A stretch of 64,000 bases of DNA from Qipengyuania nanhaisediminis (GTDB taxonomy: Bacteria > Pseudomonadota > Alphaproteobacteria > Sphingomonadales > Sphingomonadaceae), in NCBI RefSeq assembly GCF_900115585.1, contig NZ_FOWZ01000003.1, positions 426,378 to 490,377 on the forward strand, in the 5' to 3' direction. Positions 34,851-43,558 of the stretch are shown here, in pieces; positions within the stretch are counted from its first letter, which is position 1, and the number at the start of each line of letters is the position of its first letter. The notes beneath the pieces are model-generated. The model was not told the DNA's origin and did no database searches. It was given only the letters and a program-made list of their open reading frames with translations. Both the position numbers and the translations under genes were made by a program.

Positions 34851-36049
34851 TCTGCCGCCTGCGCTTCGCTCAATTCGCTTCCCATGTCGTCGATGTGAGT
34901 CATCAGCAGCTTGCCGTCCTTCACCGCGAAGGCGAGCCTGCCTTCGACCAGCTCGAGCGCATCCTTGCCGAAGACCTCGTAGCGCCAGCCTTCGAGGATC
35001 GGGAGCTTGCGAACGCCTGCGGCCAGCGCTTCCATTTCGTCCGCCCGGGTCAGCAGGCGAGCGGCGATGTCGATTTCGCGCGCGCGGATCTTGAGCAACA
35101 GCTTGAGGAGATCGGCGACCAGTGCGCCTTCCTTGCCGAGCGGCGCGCCGCGCTTCGGCTTGTCGGGCATTTCGCTCTTCGGCATCGGCTCCGCCTTGTC
35201 GAGCACCTTCATCAGCCGCTTGCCGATATCGTTGTCGCGCCAGGCGTTTGACAGGCCGCGGACCTTGGTGAGGTCGGCCTGCTTCTTGGGCGGATGGCTG
35301 GCAATGTCGGCCAGCGTTTCATCGCGCATGATCCGGCCGCGCGGGATATTCTTGTGCTGCGCTTCGCCTTCGCGCCATGCGGCCAGCGCCTTGAGGCGGC
35401 CGAGAACCGAAGGATTGCGTCCGGGCGAGCGTATGCGCTTCCAGGCAAGATCGGCATCGTTAGCGTAATTCGCCGGATCGGCCAGCTTGTCCATTTCGGC
35501 GTTTAGCCATGCGCCGCGGCCCGTCTGCACCAGCTTGTCGAGGATCTTGGGGAAGATCTTGGACAGATGGGTCACATCGCCGATCGCATATTCGATCTGC
35601 CTTTCGGTCAGGGGGCGGCGGCTCCAGTCGGTAAAGCGGGCGCCCTTGTCCACCGTGAAGCCGAGCCAGCTTTCGACAAGGTTGGCATAGCCGATCTGTT
35701 CGGACTGGCTGATCGCCATCATTGCGATCTGCGTGTCGAAGATGGGGTGCGGCGTCTTGCCGGTGAAGTTGTAGACGATCTCGACATCCTGCCCTCCGGC
35801 GTGGAAGACCTTGAGCACGTCTTCATTGTCGCACATCAAATCCCACAGCGGGGCAAGGTCGATGCCGTCTGCCAGCGGATCGATTGCCGCGGCTTCTTCC
35901 TCGTTCGCGATCTGCACCAGGCACAGTTCCGGCCAGTAGGTGTTCTCGCGCATGAACTCGGTGTCGACGGTGACGAATTCGCTTTTTGCCAGGCGCTCGC
36001 ACAAGTCGGCGAGGGCATCGGTGGTCGTTATCAGGTCGTGTATTTTCAT
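34847..36049 (-). CDS. rnd: Ribonuclease D
   Basis: 3'-5' exoribonuclease for tRNA and other small RNA maturation. It has 400 aa with the DEDD exonuclease domain (TVDTEFMRENTYWPELCLVQI; FHAGGQDVEIV; YAIGDVTHLSKI) and a C-terminal HRDC region. It is upstream of and translationally coupled with oxyR. Confidence 0.95.
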   Translation of the reverse strand: MKIHDLITTTDALADLCERLAKSEFVTVDTEFMRENTYWPELCLVQIANEEEAAAIDPLADGIDLAPLWDLMCDNEDVLKVFHAGGQDVEIVYNFTGKTPHPIFDTQIAMMAISQSEQIGYANLVESWLGFTVDKGARFTDWSRRPLTERQIEYAIGDVTHLSKIFPKILDKLVQTGRGAWLNAEMDKLADPANYANDADLAWKRIRSPGRNPSVLGRLKALAAWREGEAQHKNIPRGRIMRDETLADIASHPPKKQADLTKVRGLSNAWRDNDIGKRLMKVLDKAEPMPKSEMPDKPKRGAPLGKEGALVADLLKLLLKIRAREIDIAARLLTRADEMEALAAGVRKLPILEGWRYEVFGKDALELVEGRLAFAVKDGKLLMTHIDDMGSELSEAQAAE

Positions 36050-36218
36050 CGTGTCTTTTCATGTTGCGAGCGGAGTACCGCTCCCGCACCGCCACAAGCA
36101 TTTGCCAAAGTCTTGACAAAAACCCGCCGGTGCCCTGTTAGCGCGCGCGATTCCTGTTAAAGGAGCGCGCACGCTCGCGCCCTTAGCGCCATACATCCCA
36201 AATTGGAAAGACTTCCAG

Positions 36219-38036
36219 ATGCACGCCTATCGTACCCACAACTGCGCTCAGCTGACAAAAGAGAATGTCGGCGACACCGTTCGCCTGTCCGGCTGGGTGC
36301 ACAACAAGCGCGACCATGGCGGCGTGCTGTTCGTCGACCTGCGCGACCATTACGGCATCACGCAGATCGTTGCCGACAGCGACAGCAAGGCGCTTCCGGT
36401 GCTCGAAAAGCTCAAGCTGGAATCGGTCGTCACTATCGATGGGACGGTGAAGGCGCGCGACGAAGTGGCGGTCAACAAGAACCTGCCCACCGGCGAGATC
36501 GAGGTCTTCGCCCGCGAAATCGAAATCCAGAGCCGCGCGGAAGACCTGCCGCTGATCGTCAACCAAGCCGAAGACTATCCGGAAGAAACACGCCTCAAGT
36601 ACCGTTTCGTCGACCTGCGCCGCGAGCGCGTTCACAAGAACATCATGCTGCGCAACCAGGTCATCACCAGCCTGCGCCGCCACATGACCGATCAGGGTTT
36701 CAGCGAATTCCAGACGCCGATCCTTGGCGCATCCAGCCCCGAAGGCGCGCGCGACTACCTCGTGCCCAGCCGTCTGCATCCCGGCCGCTTCTACGCGCTT
36801 CCGCAGGCGCCGCAGATGTTCAAGCAGCTGCTGATGGTCGCCGGTTTTGACCGCTACTTCCAGATCGCGCCCTGCTTCCGCGACGAAGACCTTCGCGCAG
36901 ACCGCTCTCCTGAGTTCTACCAGCTCGACTTCGAAATGAGCTTCGTGACGCAGGAAGACGTCTTCCAGGCGATCGAACCCGTCCTTGCCGGCGTGTTCGA
37001 GGAGTTTTCGGGCGGTAAGACCGTGACGCCAGCCGGTGAATTCCCGCGCATCCCCTATGCCGAAGCGATGCTGAAGTACGGCACCGATAAGCCCGACCTG
37101 CGCAACCCGCTGATCATCTCGGACGTCACCCACCACTTCGAAAAGAGCGGTTTCGGCCTGTTCGAGAAGATCGTCGGCACCGGCGGTCGCGTCCGCGTGG
37201 TCCCGGCTCCCAACACCCACGAGAAAAGCCGTAAGTTCTTCGACGAAATGAACGACTGGGCCCGCAAGGAAGGCTTTGCCGGCCTCGGCTATGTCACCCG
37301 CAAGGGTGGCGAGTTCGGCGGCCCGATCGCCAAGAACCACGGCACGGAAGGCATGGAAAAGCTTTATGCCGAACTCGGCCTTGGTGAAAACGACGGCCTG
37401 TTCTTTGCGGCCGGCAAGGAAAAGGACGCAGCGAAGCTCGCAGGTGCAGCCCGTACGCGCGTCGGCAAAGTGCTCGAACTGATCGAGGAAAATTGCTTCA
37501 AGTTCTGCTGGATCGTCGACTTCCCGATGTTCGAGTATGACGAAGAGCTCAAGAAGGTCGATTTCAGCCACAACCCGTTCTCGATGCCGCAGGGCGAGAT
37601 GGAAGCGCTGGAAACCAAGGACCCGCTCGATATCCTGGCGTGGCAGTACGACATCGTCTGCAACGGCTACGAATTGTCCTCGGGCGCGATCCGGAACCAC
37701 AAGCCGGAAATCATGTACAAGGCGTTCGAGATCGCCGGTTACACGCAGGCCGATGTCGACGAGAACTTCTCCGGCATGATCGAAGCCTTCAAGCTCGGCG
37801 CACCGCCGCACGGTGGCTCGGCGCCCGGGATCGACCGCATCGTGATGCTGCTCGCCGACGAGCCGAACATCCGTGAAGTGATTGCCTTCCCGCTCAACCA
37901 GAAGGCGCAGGACCTTATGATGGGCGCGCCCAACCTCGTTAGTCCGCGCCAGCTGCGCGATGTGCATATCCGCACGGTCGATGCGCCCAAGCCGCAGGGC
38001 GCCGAGGCAACCCGCGTGGACCGCGCCGGAGACTGA
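36219..38036 (+). CDS. aspS: Aspartyl-tRNA synthetase
   Basis: Class II synthetase of the bacterial type (605 aa): N-terminal OB-fold ([20 protein letters not shown]), motif 2 region [22 protein letters not shown] insertion domain, motif 3 [21 protein letters not shown]. Many alphaproteobacteria use a non-discriminating AspRS together with GatCAB; which type this is cannot be settled by eye. It ends at a strong terminator. Confidence 0.97.
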   Translation: MHAYRTHNCAQLTKENVGDTVRLSGWVHNKRDHGGVLFVDLRDHYGITQIVADSDSKALPVLEKLKLESVVTIDGTVKARDEVAVNKNLPTGEIEVFAREIEIQSRAEDLPLIVNQAEDYPEETRLKYRFVDLRRERVHKNIMLRNQVITSLRRHMTDQGFSEFQTPILGASSPEGARDYLVPSRLHPGRFYALPQAPQMFKQLLMVAGFDRYFQIAPCFRDEDLRADRSPEFYQLDFEMSFVTQEDVFQAIEPVLAGVFEEFSGGKTVTPAGEFPRIPYAEAMLKYGTDKPDLRNPLIISDVTHHFEKSGFGLFEKIVGTGGRVRVVPAPNTHEKSRKFFDEMNDWARKEGFAGLGYVTRKGGEFGGPIAKNHGTEGMEKLYAELGLGENDGLFFAAGKEKDAAKLAGAARTRVGKVLELIEENCFKFCWIVDFPMFEYDEELKKVDFSHNPFSMPQGEMEALETKDPLDILAWQYDIVCNGYELSSGAIRNHKPEIMYKAFEIAGYTQADVDENFSGMIEAFKLGAPPHGGSAPGIDRIVMLLADEPNIREVIAFPLNQKAQDLMMGAPNLVSPRQLRDVHIRTVDAPKPQGAEATRVDRAGD

Positions 38037-38044
38037 TAGAAAAA

Positions 38045-38078
38045 GGGGCGCGGAGACCGATCTCCGCGCCCCTATTTT
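38045..38078. terminator. Bidirectional terminator between aspS and a convergent gene
   Basis: Perfect 12-bp stem GGGGCGCGGAGA (38045-38056) / TCTCCGCGCCCC (38061-38072), CCGA loop, flanked by A-rich sequence on the left and TATTTT on the right, so it can work on both strands. Confidence 0.92.
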
Positions 38079-38093
38079 CGATAGCAGGCAAAC

Positions 38094-38525
38094 TTAGTCG
38101 TACTGCTTCGCGATCATGTCGCCGAAGCGTTCGCCTTCGCATATCTCCGCGTAAGCCTGCTGGACGATGGCGCGTTCCTGCGCTTCGAGCTGGTCGCTTT
38201 CCAGCGCCTGTTCGAATTTGCCCTTGATGTAGTCTTCGCCTTCCTCGACGCGCTCTGCGGCGGCTTCGTCGTCGTTCTCGAACGCGCTCGTGATGCTCTG
38301 CCACATCTGGTGCGCTTCGCCGGTCATCGTGCCCTTGGTGACAAGCTCGTCACCCTGGCGCTGCAGTTCGGCATTCATCTGCTGTAGGGTTTGCTCCCGG
38401 CTCTGGCAGCGCTGCTGGAGTGCCTGCTTCAACTGCGGGCTATCGGCCTTCTCACCGGCCTGGCGGTAACCTTCGACCGAATCATAGGTGGTGTCGGTGA
38501 GGCTCTTGAATACGGTGCTGGACAT
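38094..38525 (-). CDS. PA2169 family four-helix-bundle protein (DUF2383)
   Basis: 143-aa soluble, highly charged helical protein that resembles the DUF2383/PA2169 ferritin-like group: [32 protein letters not shown] and [17 protein letters not shown]. Function unknown; members are often stress-associated. It is convergent with aspS and divergent from acpP. Confidence 0.8.
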   Translation of the reverse strand: MSSTVFKSLTDTTYDSVEGYRQAGEKADSPQLKQALQQRCQSREQTLQQMNAELQRQGDELVTKGTMTGEAHQMWQSITSAFENDDEAAAERVEEGEDYIKGKFEQALESDQLEAQERAIVQQAYAEICEGERFGDMIAKQYD

Positions 38526-38680
38526 GTTTTCGTTACCTTTTCAAAGTGATAGATGACCAGCAAACGGTCCAGATGCACTTTTGGCTCGACCAACCGGACG
38601 AGTTGCCCTTGCGCTGCGCCGCGCCGTTGATTAGGGCGAAAGCCAACTTGCTAACCCCCATGAATTCGAGAGGGAATAAA

Positions 38681-38917
38681 ATGAGCGAAACTGCCGACCG
38701 CGTGCAGAAAATTGTTGTCGAGCACCTCGGCGTCGAAGCCGACAAGGTGACGCAGGAAGCCAGCTTCATCGACGATCTCGGTGCAGACAGCCTCGACATC
38801 GTGGAATTGGTCATGGCGTTCGAAGAAGAGTTCGGCGTCGAAATCCCCGACGATGCGGCTGAGAAGATCACCACCGTCGGCGATGCGACCAAGTACATCG
38901 AAGAGCACAAGGGCTAA
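38681..38917 (+). CDS. acpP: Acyl carrier protein
   Basis: 78-aa acidic carrier of growing acyl chains. The phosphopantetheine attachment Ser is in the [13 protein letters not shown] motif. AGAGGGAA lies before the ATG; an in-frame upstream extension is not credible. It is followed by a strong terminator and then fabF. Confidence 0.98.
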   Translation: MSETADRVQKIVVEHLGVEADKVTQEASFIDDLGADSLDIVELVMAFEEEFGVEIPDDAAEKITTVGDATKYIEEHKG

Positions 38918-38958
38918 TTCCCTCAAAGGCTCAATTTCCCGCGTAAGGCGGGACCGGA

Positions 38959-38997
38959 CAGGCCCGACCCGATAGCGGGCCGGGCCTGTTGTTTTTT
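38959..38997 (+). terminator. Intercistronic terminator between acpP and fabF
   Basis: CAGGCCCG (38959-38966) / CGGGCCTG (38981-38988) continued by CCCG/CGGG after one mismatch, ATAG loop, then TTGTTTTTT. It lies 14 nt before the fabF start. It probably lets abundant acpP mRNA end while only a fraction reads into fabF. Confidence 0.88.
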
Positions 38998-39011
38998 ACG
39001 CGGAGAATTAC

Positions 39012-40271
39012 ATGCGTCGTGTGGTCGTTACCGGACTTGGCCTCGTCACCCCCCTGGGCGGCGATGTAGAGACTACCTGGTCCAATCTCATCGCTGGCAA
39101 GAGCGGGGCGGGCAAGATCACCCGCTTCGATGCGTCGAACCAGAAGGCGCAGATCGCCTGCGAGGTTAAGGACAAGGACCACGAGTACGGCTTCGATCCG
39201 AACAAGCGCCTCGACCACAAGGTCCAGCGCCAGGTCGATCCGTTCATCATCTACGGCATCGACGCCGCCGGACAGGCCATCGAAGACGCTGGCCTCGAAG
39301 ACATGGACGAAGCGACCAAGTTGCGCACCGGCGTGTCGATCGGTTCGGGCATCGGAGGCCTTCCGGGGATCGAGAGCGAATCCATCGTCCTCCACGAACG
39401 CGGACCGGGTCGCGTATCGCCGCACTTCGTACACGGGCGACTGATCAACCTCATCAGCGGCCAGGTATCGATCAAATACGGCCTGATGGGCCCCAATCAC
39501 GCAGTCGTGACCGCCTGTTCGACCGGCGCGCACTCGATCGGCGATGCCGCGCGCATGATCGCGCTCGACGATGCCGACATCATGCTGGCAGGCGGCGCGG
39601 AAAGCACTGTGAACCCGCTCGGCGTGGCAGGTTTTGCGCAGGCGCGCGCGCTCAACATGAGCATGAACGACACACCCGAGAAGGCGAGCCGCCCCTACGA
39701 CAAGAACCGTGACGGCTTCGTCATGGGCGAGGGTGCGGGCGTAGTTGTTCTTGAGGAATACGAGCACGCCAAGGCTCGCGGCGCGAAGATCTATGCCGAA
39801 GTCGTCGGCTATGGCCTGTCGGGCGATGCCTATCACGTCACCGCCCCGCACCCGGAAGGCAAGGGCGCGGAACTGGCGATGCGCATGGCGCTGAAGAAGT
39901 CGGGCCTCGAGGCTTGCGACATCGATTACGTTAATGCGCACGGAACCTCGACCATGGCGGACACGATCGAACTCGCCGCGGTAAAGCGCGTGCTGGGCGA
40001 CGATCTGTGCGGCGCATCCATGAGCAGCACGAAGTCGGCCATCGGCCACCTCCTCGGCGGCGCGGGTGCGGTTGAAGCGATCTTCTGCATTCTCGCAATC
40101 CGCGACCAGATCGTCCCGCCCACGCTCAATCTCGAAGATCCGGACGAGGGCACGGAAGGCGTCGATCTCGTTCCGCTCACGGCCAAGAAGCGCGAAGTGA
40201 AAGCGGCGCTCAACAACAGCTTCGGCTTTGGCGGAACTAACGCTTCGCTGATCGTCAAGAAGGTCGACTAA
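39012..40271 (+). CDS. fabF: 3-oxoacyl-ACP synthase II
   Basis: Condensing enzyme of fatty acid elongation. It has 419 aa with the catalytic triad: Cys in VVTACSTGAHSIG, His in NAHGTSTMADTIE and His in KSAIGHLLGGAGAVE; the C-terminal FGFGGTNASL is canonical. GGAG precedes the ATG. Order acpP-fabF-mltG is common in bacteria. Confidence 0.97.
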   Translation: MRRVVVTGLGLVTPLGGDVETTWSNLIAGKSGAGKITRFDASNQKAQIACEVKDKDHEYGFDPNKRLDHKVQRQVDPFIIYGIDAAGQAIEDAGLEDMDEATKLRTGVSIGSGIGGLPGIESESIVLHERGPGRVSPHFVHGRLINLISGQVSIKYGLMGPNHAVVTACSTGAHSIGDAARMIALDDADIMLAGGAESTVNPLGVAGFAQARALNMSMNDTPEKASRPYDKNRDGFVMGEGAGVVVLEEYEHAKARGAKIYAEVVGYGLSGDAYHVTAPHPEGKGAELAMRMALKKSGLEACDIDYVNAHGTSTMADTIELAAVKRVLGDDLCGASMSSTKSAIGHLLGGAGAVEAIFCILAIRDQIVPPTLNLEDPDEGTEGVDLVPLTAKKREVKAALNNSFGFGGTNASLIVKKVD

Positions 40272-40272
40272 G

Positions 40273-41247
40273 GTGACAAAACGCTCCGCGCTGATGCTCG
40301 GCGCGGTTGCCGCGCTGGTTATCGCTGCTGCAGCCGTATGGTTCGCCAGCGGCTGGTTCGGCTCCGCCCAGATCGAGGAAGACACGACCTTCATCGTGCC
40401 CTCGGGATCGACGCTGACCTCGGTGGCGAACCGCATGGAGGACGAGGGCGTTGTTGCGTCCGCCGATGCTTTCCTGCTGCGTGCGAAGATCTTCGGCGGC
40501 GGCGATCCGATCCAGGCGGGGGAATTCCTGCTGCCCGCTAACGCCAGCCAGTCGCAGATCCTGGACATGTTCCAGTCGGGCGACGTCATCCGCCGCTTCG
40601 TCACCATTCCCGAAGGCATGCCATCGATCCTGGTGTGGGAACGCCTGATGGCGCAGAAGCACCTCACCGGCGAAATCCCGGTGCCGCAGGAAGGTAGCGT
40701 CCTGCCCGACACCTATGATTTCGAACGTGGCGAGGAACGGGCGGCCGTGCTCGCCCGAATGCAGGCCGCGATGCAGAATTACCTCGCCGAGGCCTGGCCG
40801 CGCCGCAAGGAAGGGATCGCGGTCGACAATGTGAAGGACGCGCTGATCCTCGCATCGATCGTCGAGAAGGAAACCGGGGTGCCGGAAGAGCGGCGCATGG
40901 TCGCAGGGCTTTATTCGAACCGTCTCAAGGACGGCATGCTGCTGCAGGCGGACCCGACGATCATCTACCCGATCACCAAGGGCAAGCCGCTTGGCCGCCG
41001 CATCCGGCAATCGGAAATCGCCGCGGTGAACGACTACAATACCTATTCGATGGTCGGCCTGCCCAAGGGACCGATTACCAATCCGGGCCGCGAATCCATC
41101 GCCGCCGTCCTCGATCCGGAGGCCACCGAAGCGCGCTACATGGTAGCCGACGGGACCGGCGGGCACGCCTTTGCCGAGACGCTGGCGGAGCATAATGCTA
41201 ACGTCGAGAAGTGGTTCGCCCTGCGCCGCGAACGCGGTGAGATGTGA
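40273..41247 (+). CDS. mltG: Endolytic murein transglycosylase MltG
   Basis: Inner-membrane anchored (one N-terminal helix) peptidoglycan transglycosylase, thought to end nascent glycan strands. It has 324 aa with a LysM-like segment (TFIVPSGSTLTSVANRM) and the YceG catalytic motif ASIVEKETGVPEERRMVAGLY with its Glu. GTG start one base after the fabF stop. Confidence 0.94.
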   Translation: MTKRSALMLGAVAALVIAAAAVWFASGWFGSAQIEEDTTFIVPSGSTLTSVANRMEDEGVVASADAFLLRAKIFGGGDPIQAGEFLLPANASQSQILDMFQSGDVIRRFVTIPEGMPSILVWERLMAQKHLTGEIPVPQEGSVLPDTYDFERGEERAAVLARMQAAMQNYLAEAWPRRKEGIAVDNVKDALILASIVEKETGVPEERRMVAGLYSNRLKDGMLLQADPTIIYPITKGKPLGRRIRQSEIAAVNDYNTYSMVGLPKGPITNPGRESIAAVLDPEATEARYMVADGTGGHAFAETLAEHNANVEKWFALRRERGEM

Positions 41248-41762
41248 GCGGGGGCGACGCGCCCCTGATCCTGACGGCCGAGCTGCCCGTAGACCTCCAC
41301 GGTCGCTTCACCGACCTGCGCACCGAGCATTTCCCGCCCGAGCGCAATTACCTTGAAGCGCATGTGACGCTGTTCCACGCCCTGCCGGCGCAGTGCGAAG
41401 ACGAGGTCCGCCGCTACCTTGCGCGCCTCGTCGGCGAAACGGCGCCGGTCGAGGGGAGGGTAGAGGGCCTGATGTCGCTCGGCGGAGGCACCGCCATAAA
41501 GCTTGTCAGCCCCGACATGCTCGATTTGCGCCACAGGATAGCCGATCATTTTCAGGGCATGCTGACCAACCAGGATCAGCACCGACCCCGCCTGCACGTG
41601 ACGATCCAGAACAAGGTCACTTCCAAGGAAGCAAAGGCGCTTCAGGCACAATTGAGCGGTGTGATCCAGCCCCGCGACTTCGCCTTTCGCGGCCTTGCGC
41701 TTTACGCCTACCGGGGCGGACCATGGGAGTTTCTGCGCCGCTTCGCATTTCGCGGGAAATGA
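41244..41762 (+). CDS. 2H phosphoesterase (2'-5' RNA ligase/cyclic phosphodiesterase family)
   Basis: 172-aa protein with the two HxT motifs of the 2H superfamily: EAHVTLFHAL and LHVTIQNKV. Such enzymes hydrolyse 2',3'-cyclic phosphates of RNA; the substrate here is unknown. GTG start overlapping the mltG stop. It is the last core gene before the tRNA and the island. Confidence 0.83.
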   Translation: MSGGDAPLILTAELPVDLHGRFTDLRTEHFPPERNYLEAHVTLFHALPAQCEDEVRRYLARLVGETAPVEGRVEGLMSLGGGTAIKLVSPDMLDLRHRIADHFQGMLTNQDQHRPRLHVTIQNKVTSKEAKALQAQLSGVIQPRDFAFRGLALYAYRGGPWEFLRRFAFRGK

Positions 41763-41765
41763 GTG

Positions 41766-41794
41766 TTGACCGATAGGCGCGCGCGCCCTAAATG
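41766..41794 (+). promoter_or_regulatory. Probable sigma-70 promoter of the CAU tRNA
   Basis: TTGACC (41766-41771), 17-bp spacer, TAAATG (41789-41794), about 45 bp before the tRNA. A small GCGGG/CCCGC hairpin lies in the 5' leader. Confidence 0.5.
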
Positions 41795-41838
41795 CGCCGC
41801 CTGCCGAGCGGGTATTTGCCCGCCGCATGGCCTTTCGG

Positions 41839-41915
41839 GGCGGAGTAGCTCAGGTGGTTAGAGCAGCGGAATCATAATCCGCGTGTCGGGGGTTCGAGTC
41901 CCTCCTCCGCTACCA
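41839..41915 (+). tRNA. tRNA-Met (CAT anticodon, elongator type) and integration site
   Basis: Cloverleaf: GGCGGAG / CTCCGCT acceptor (last pair G-U), D arm GCTC...GAGC, anticodon stem GCGGA/TCCGC with loop ATCATAA, T arm with GTTCGAGTC, A73 and encoded CCA. The CAU anticodon plus regular acceptor pairing argues for elongator tRNA-Met; tRNA-Ile2 (lysidine-modified CAU) is not excluded. A P4-type integrase follows, so its 3' end is the likely attachment core. Confidence 0.92.
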
Positions 41916-41990
41916 TTCTCGAATCCGCATGGGTTCGCTTGGGGCCGCATGCATCCGCAAAATTCAATTAAAACAGAATGATGTGAGCGA

Positions 41991-42026
41991 TTCGCGTCCG
42001 CTTGCGTGCGCTTGCATTCGCTTGAA
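41991..42026. repeat. Phased 10-bp repeats upstream of the integrase
   Basis: CGCTTG occurs at 41999, 42009 and 42019, exactly 10 bp apart (one helical turn), within decamers such as TCCGCTTGCG, TGCGCTTGCA, TTCGCTTGAA; a fourth copy is at 41936. Their place between attachment site and integrase suggests arm-type or regulator binding sites. Confidence 0.6.
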
Positions 42027-42039
42027 GCCGGATTTGGTG

Positions 42040-42093
42040 TGGGGGTATTTTGGGGGTATTTTCCGGGGGTAGCGAAAAGGAGCGATACCCCCA
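42040..42093 (+). promoter_or_regulatory. GGGGGTA repeats with inverted copy over the integrase ribosome-binding site
   Basis: GGGGGTA at 42041, 42052 and 42065, and the reverse complement TACCCCC at 42086-42092, ending 1 nt before the integrase ATG. The Shine-Dalgarno AAGGAG is at 42077-42082. Pairing of TACCCCC with any upstream copy would enclose the Shine-Dalgarno; the repeats could also be protein-binding sites. Confidence 0.5.
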
Positions 42094-43347
42094 ATGGCCT
42101 TGAGTGAGATTCAGATCAAAAAAGCGAAGGCGGCAGAGCGCCCATACAAGCTTGCGGATGGGGAGGGTCTATTCCTCCTTGTTCAAAAGAACGGCTCGAA
42201 GCTCTGGCGGCTGAAATACCGTTACCACGGTAAGGAGAAGCTGCTTTCTTTCGGCGCCTATCCCGAAGTAGGAATAGCGGCAGCAAGAGAACTCAAGAAA
42301 GTTGCCAAAGGTGTGCTGGCTGAGGGCAGGGACCCGATGGTCCACAAACCGGGTCGGGACTTCGAAGAGGCCAAGACCTTCAGGGCGATCGCCACCATGT
42401 GGCATCAGAACAGAGCAAGTAGTCTCGATCCCGCGCATGCGAAGCGTGTCTGGTCACGCATGGACCAGGATGTGTTTCCTGACTTGGGCGAGCTCATGAT
42501 GCATGAGATCACTCCACCAGAAGTGCTAAAGGTCATTCGGAAAATCGAAGAGCGCGGCGCGCTCGACATCAGTCGGCGGGCAAAGCAATGTATTGGACAG
42601 GTGTTCCAGTTCGCTATTGCCAGCGGCCTTTGTGATTCCGACCCTACTGCGCATCTTCGCGGGGCACTGAAGCCACGGCCTCGGGTCAAGCATATGGCGA
42701 AGCTACCTCTCGCGCAGCTACCCGAGCTGATGATTAAGATCGGGCAATATCAAGAAGAGGGTGAGAGACGCTCCGAGATTACCCGGGCAGCATTGAATTT
42801 CGCTCTTCTTACATGGGTGCGGACGAAGGAGCTTCGATTCGCCAAGAAGCACGAGTTCGAAGATATGGGTGGACCTTCACCAGTATGGCGCATTGGCGCT
42901 GACCGGATGAAAATGGGCCGCGAGCATATCGTGCCACTGTCGCGACAAGCCGCTTCTCTTGCTCAGGATTTGATCAGCAAGTCCGAAGGTAAATACGTCT
43001 TTCCAGGCCAGAAGCCCAAGATGCCGCTCTCAGAGAATACGATGATCTATGGCCTCTATCGGCTCGGTTACCACGGGCGGCAAACTGTTCACGGCTTCAG
43101 GGGTCTGGCGAGCACCTGGGCGAATGAGCAGCTTGTCGAGGTCGGCGATCCCCCGATGTGGATCCGTCGATATCATGAAGACTGGGTCGAACTGCAATTG
43201 GCACACAGCGAAGAAAACGAAGTTCGCGGAGCATACAATGCTGCCGAATATCTCGCTCCTCGGCGTGCAATGTTGCAGGATTGGGCAGACTTCCTCGACT
43301 CCATCGGCGGCAAGCCGCAAAACATTGCGGTCTTGAGGGCCGCTTGA
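42094..43347 (+). CDS. P4-type tyrosine integrase
   Basis: Site-specific recombinase of 417 aa with an N-terminal arm-binding domain (DUF4102-like; KLADGEGLFLLVQKNGSKLW), a central SAM-like core-binding domain and a C-terminal catalytic domain. Catalytic residues: Arg in TWVRTKELRFA, HxxR in TVHGFRGLAST, then His and the nucleophile Tyr in LAHSEENEVRGAYN. It is placed immediately after the tRNA, as usual for P4 integrases, and probably drove island insertion there. Confidence 0.93.
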   Translation: MALSEIQIKKAKAAERPYKLADGEGLFLLVQKNGSKLWRLKYRYHGKEKLLSFGAYPEVGIAAARELKKVAKGVLAEGRDPMVHKPGRDFEEAKTFRAIATMWHQNRASSLDPAHAKRVWSRMDQDVFPDLGELMMHEITPPEVLKVIRKIEERGALDISRRAKQCIGQVFQFAIASGLCDSDPTAHLRGALKPRPRVKHMAKLPLAQLPELMIKIGQYQEEGERRSEITRAALNFALLTWVRTKELRFAKKHEFEDMGGPSPVWRIGADRMKMGREHIVPLSRQAASLAQDLISKSEGKYVFPGQKPKMPLSENTMIYGLYRLGYHGRQTVHGFRGLASTWANEQLVEVGDPPMWIRRYHEDWVELQLAHSEENEVRGAYNAAEYLAPRRAMLQDWADFLDSIGGKPQNIAVLRAA

Positions 43348-43354
43348 CCTGCTC

Positions 43355-43558
43355 CTAAGCGGACACCTGACCAAGCCATTCGACGCGAAGCCGGTCGAAC
43401 CCGACGACAATACCCTCTGCGGTAACTTCAAATCCGAAGTCATCGTTTGAGGGTTCATAGTCTTCAAGAACCCAGTGATCACCGGCATCGGTTACAATTG
43501 CAGCTCCCCGAGGAAGATGCTCGAGCCGTCCGCTGATCCTTTTCCGATTCGTAGTCAT
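43355..43558 (-). CDS. Small hypothetical protein (possibly DUF5818-like)
   Basis: 67 aa starting MTTNRKRISGRLEHLPRGAAI, with a beta-rich look (DAGDHWVLEDYEP, GIVVGFDRLRVEWLGQ). Start chosen at the ATG that overlaps the transglycosylase stop (ATGA); a longer frame is out-of-frame transglycosylase sequence. The pattern recalls small DUF5818 proteins of sphingomonads, but I am not certain. Its coupling with the transglycosylase suggests a shared job. Confidence 0.6.
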   Translation of the reverse strand: MTTNRKRISGRLEHLPRGAAIVTDAGDHWVLEDYEPSNDDFGFEVTAEGIVVGFDRLRVEWLGQVSA

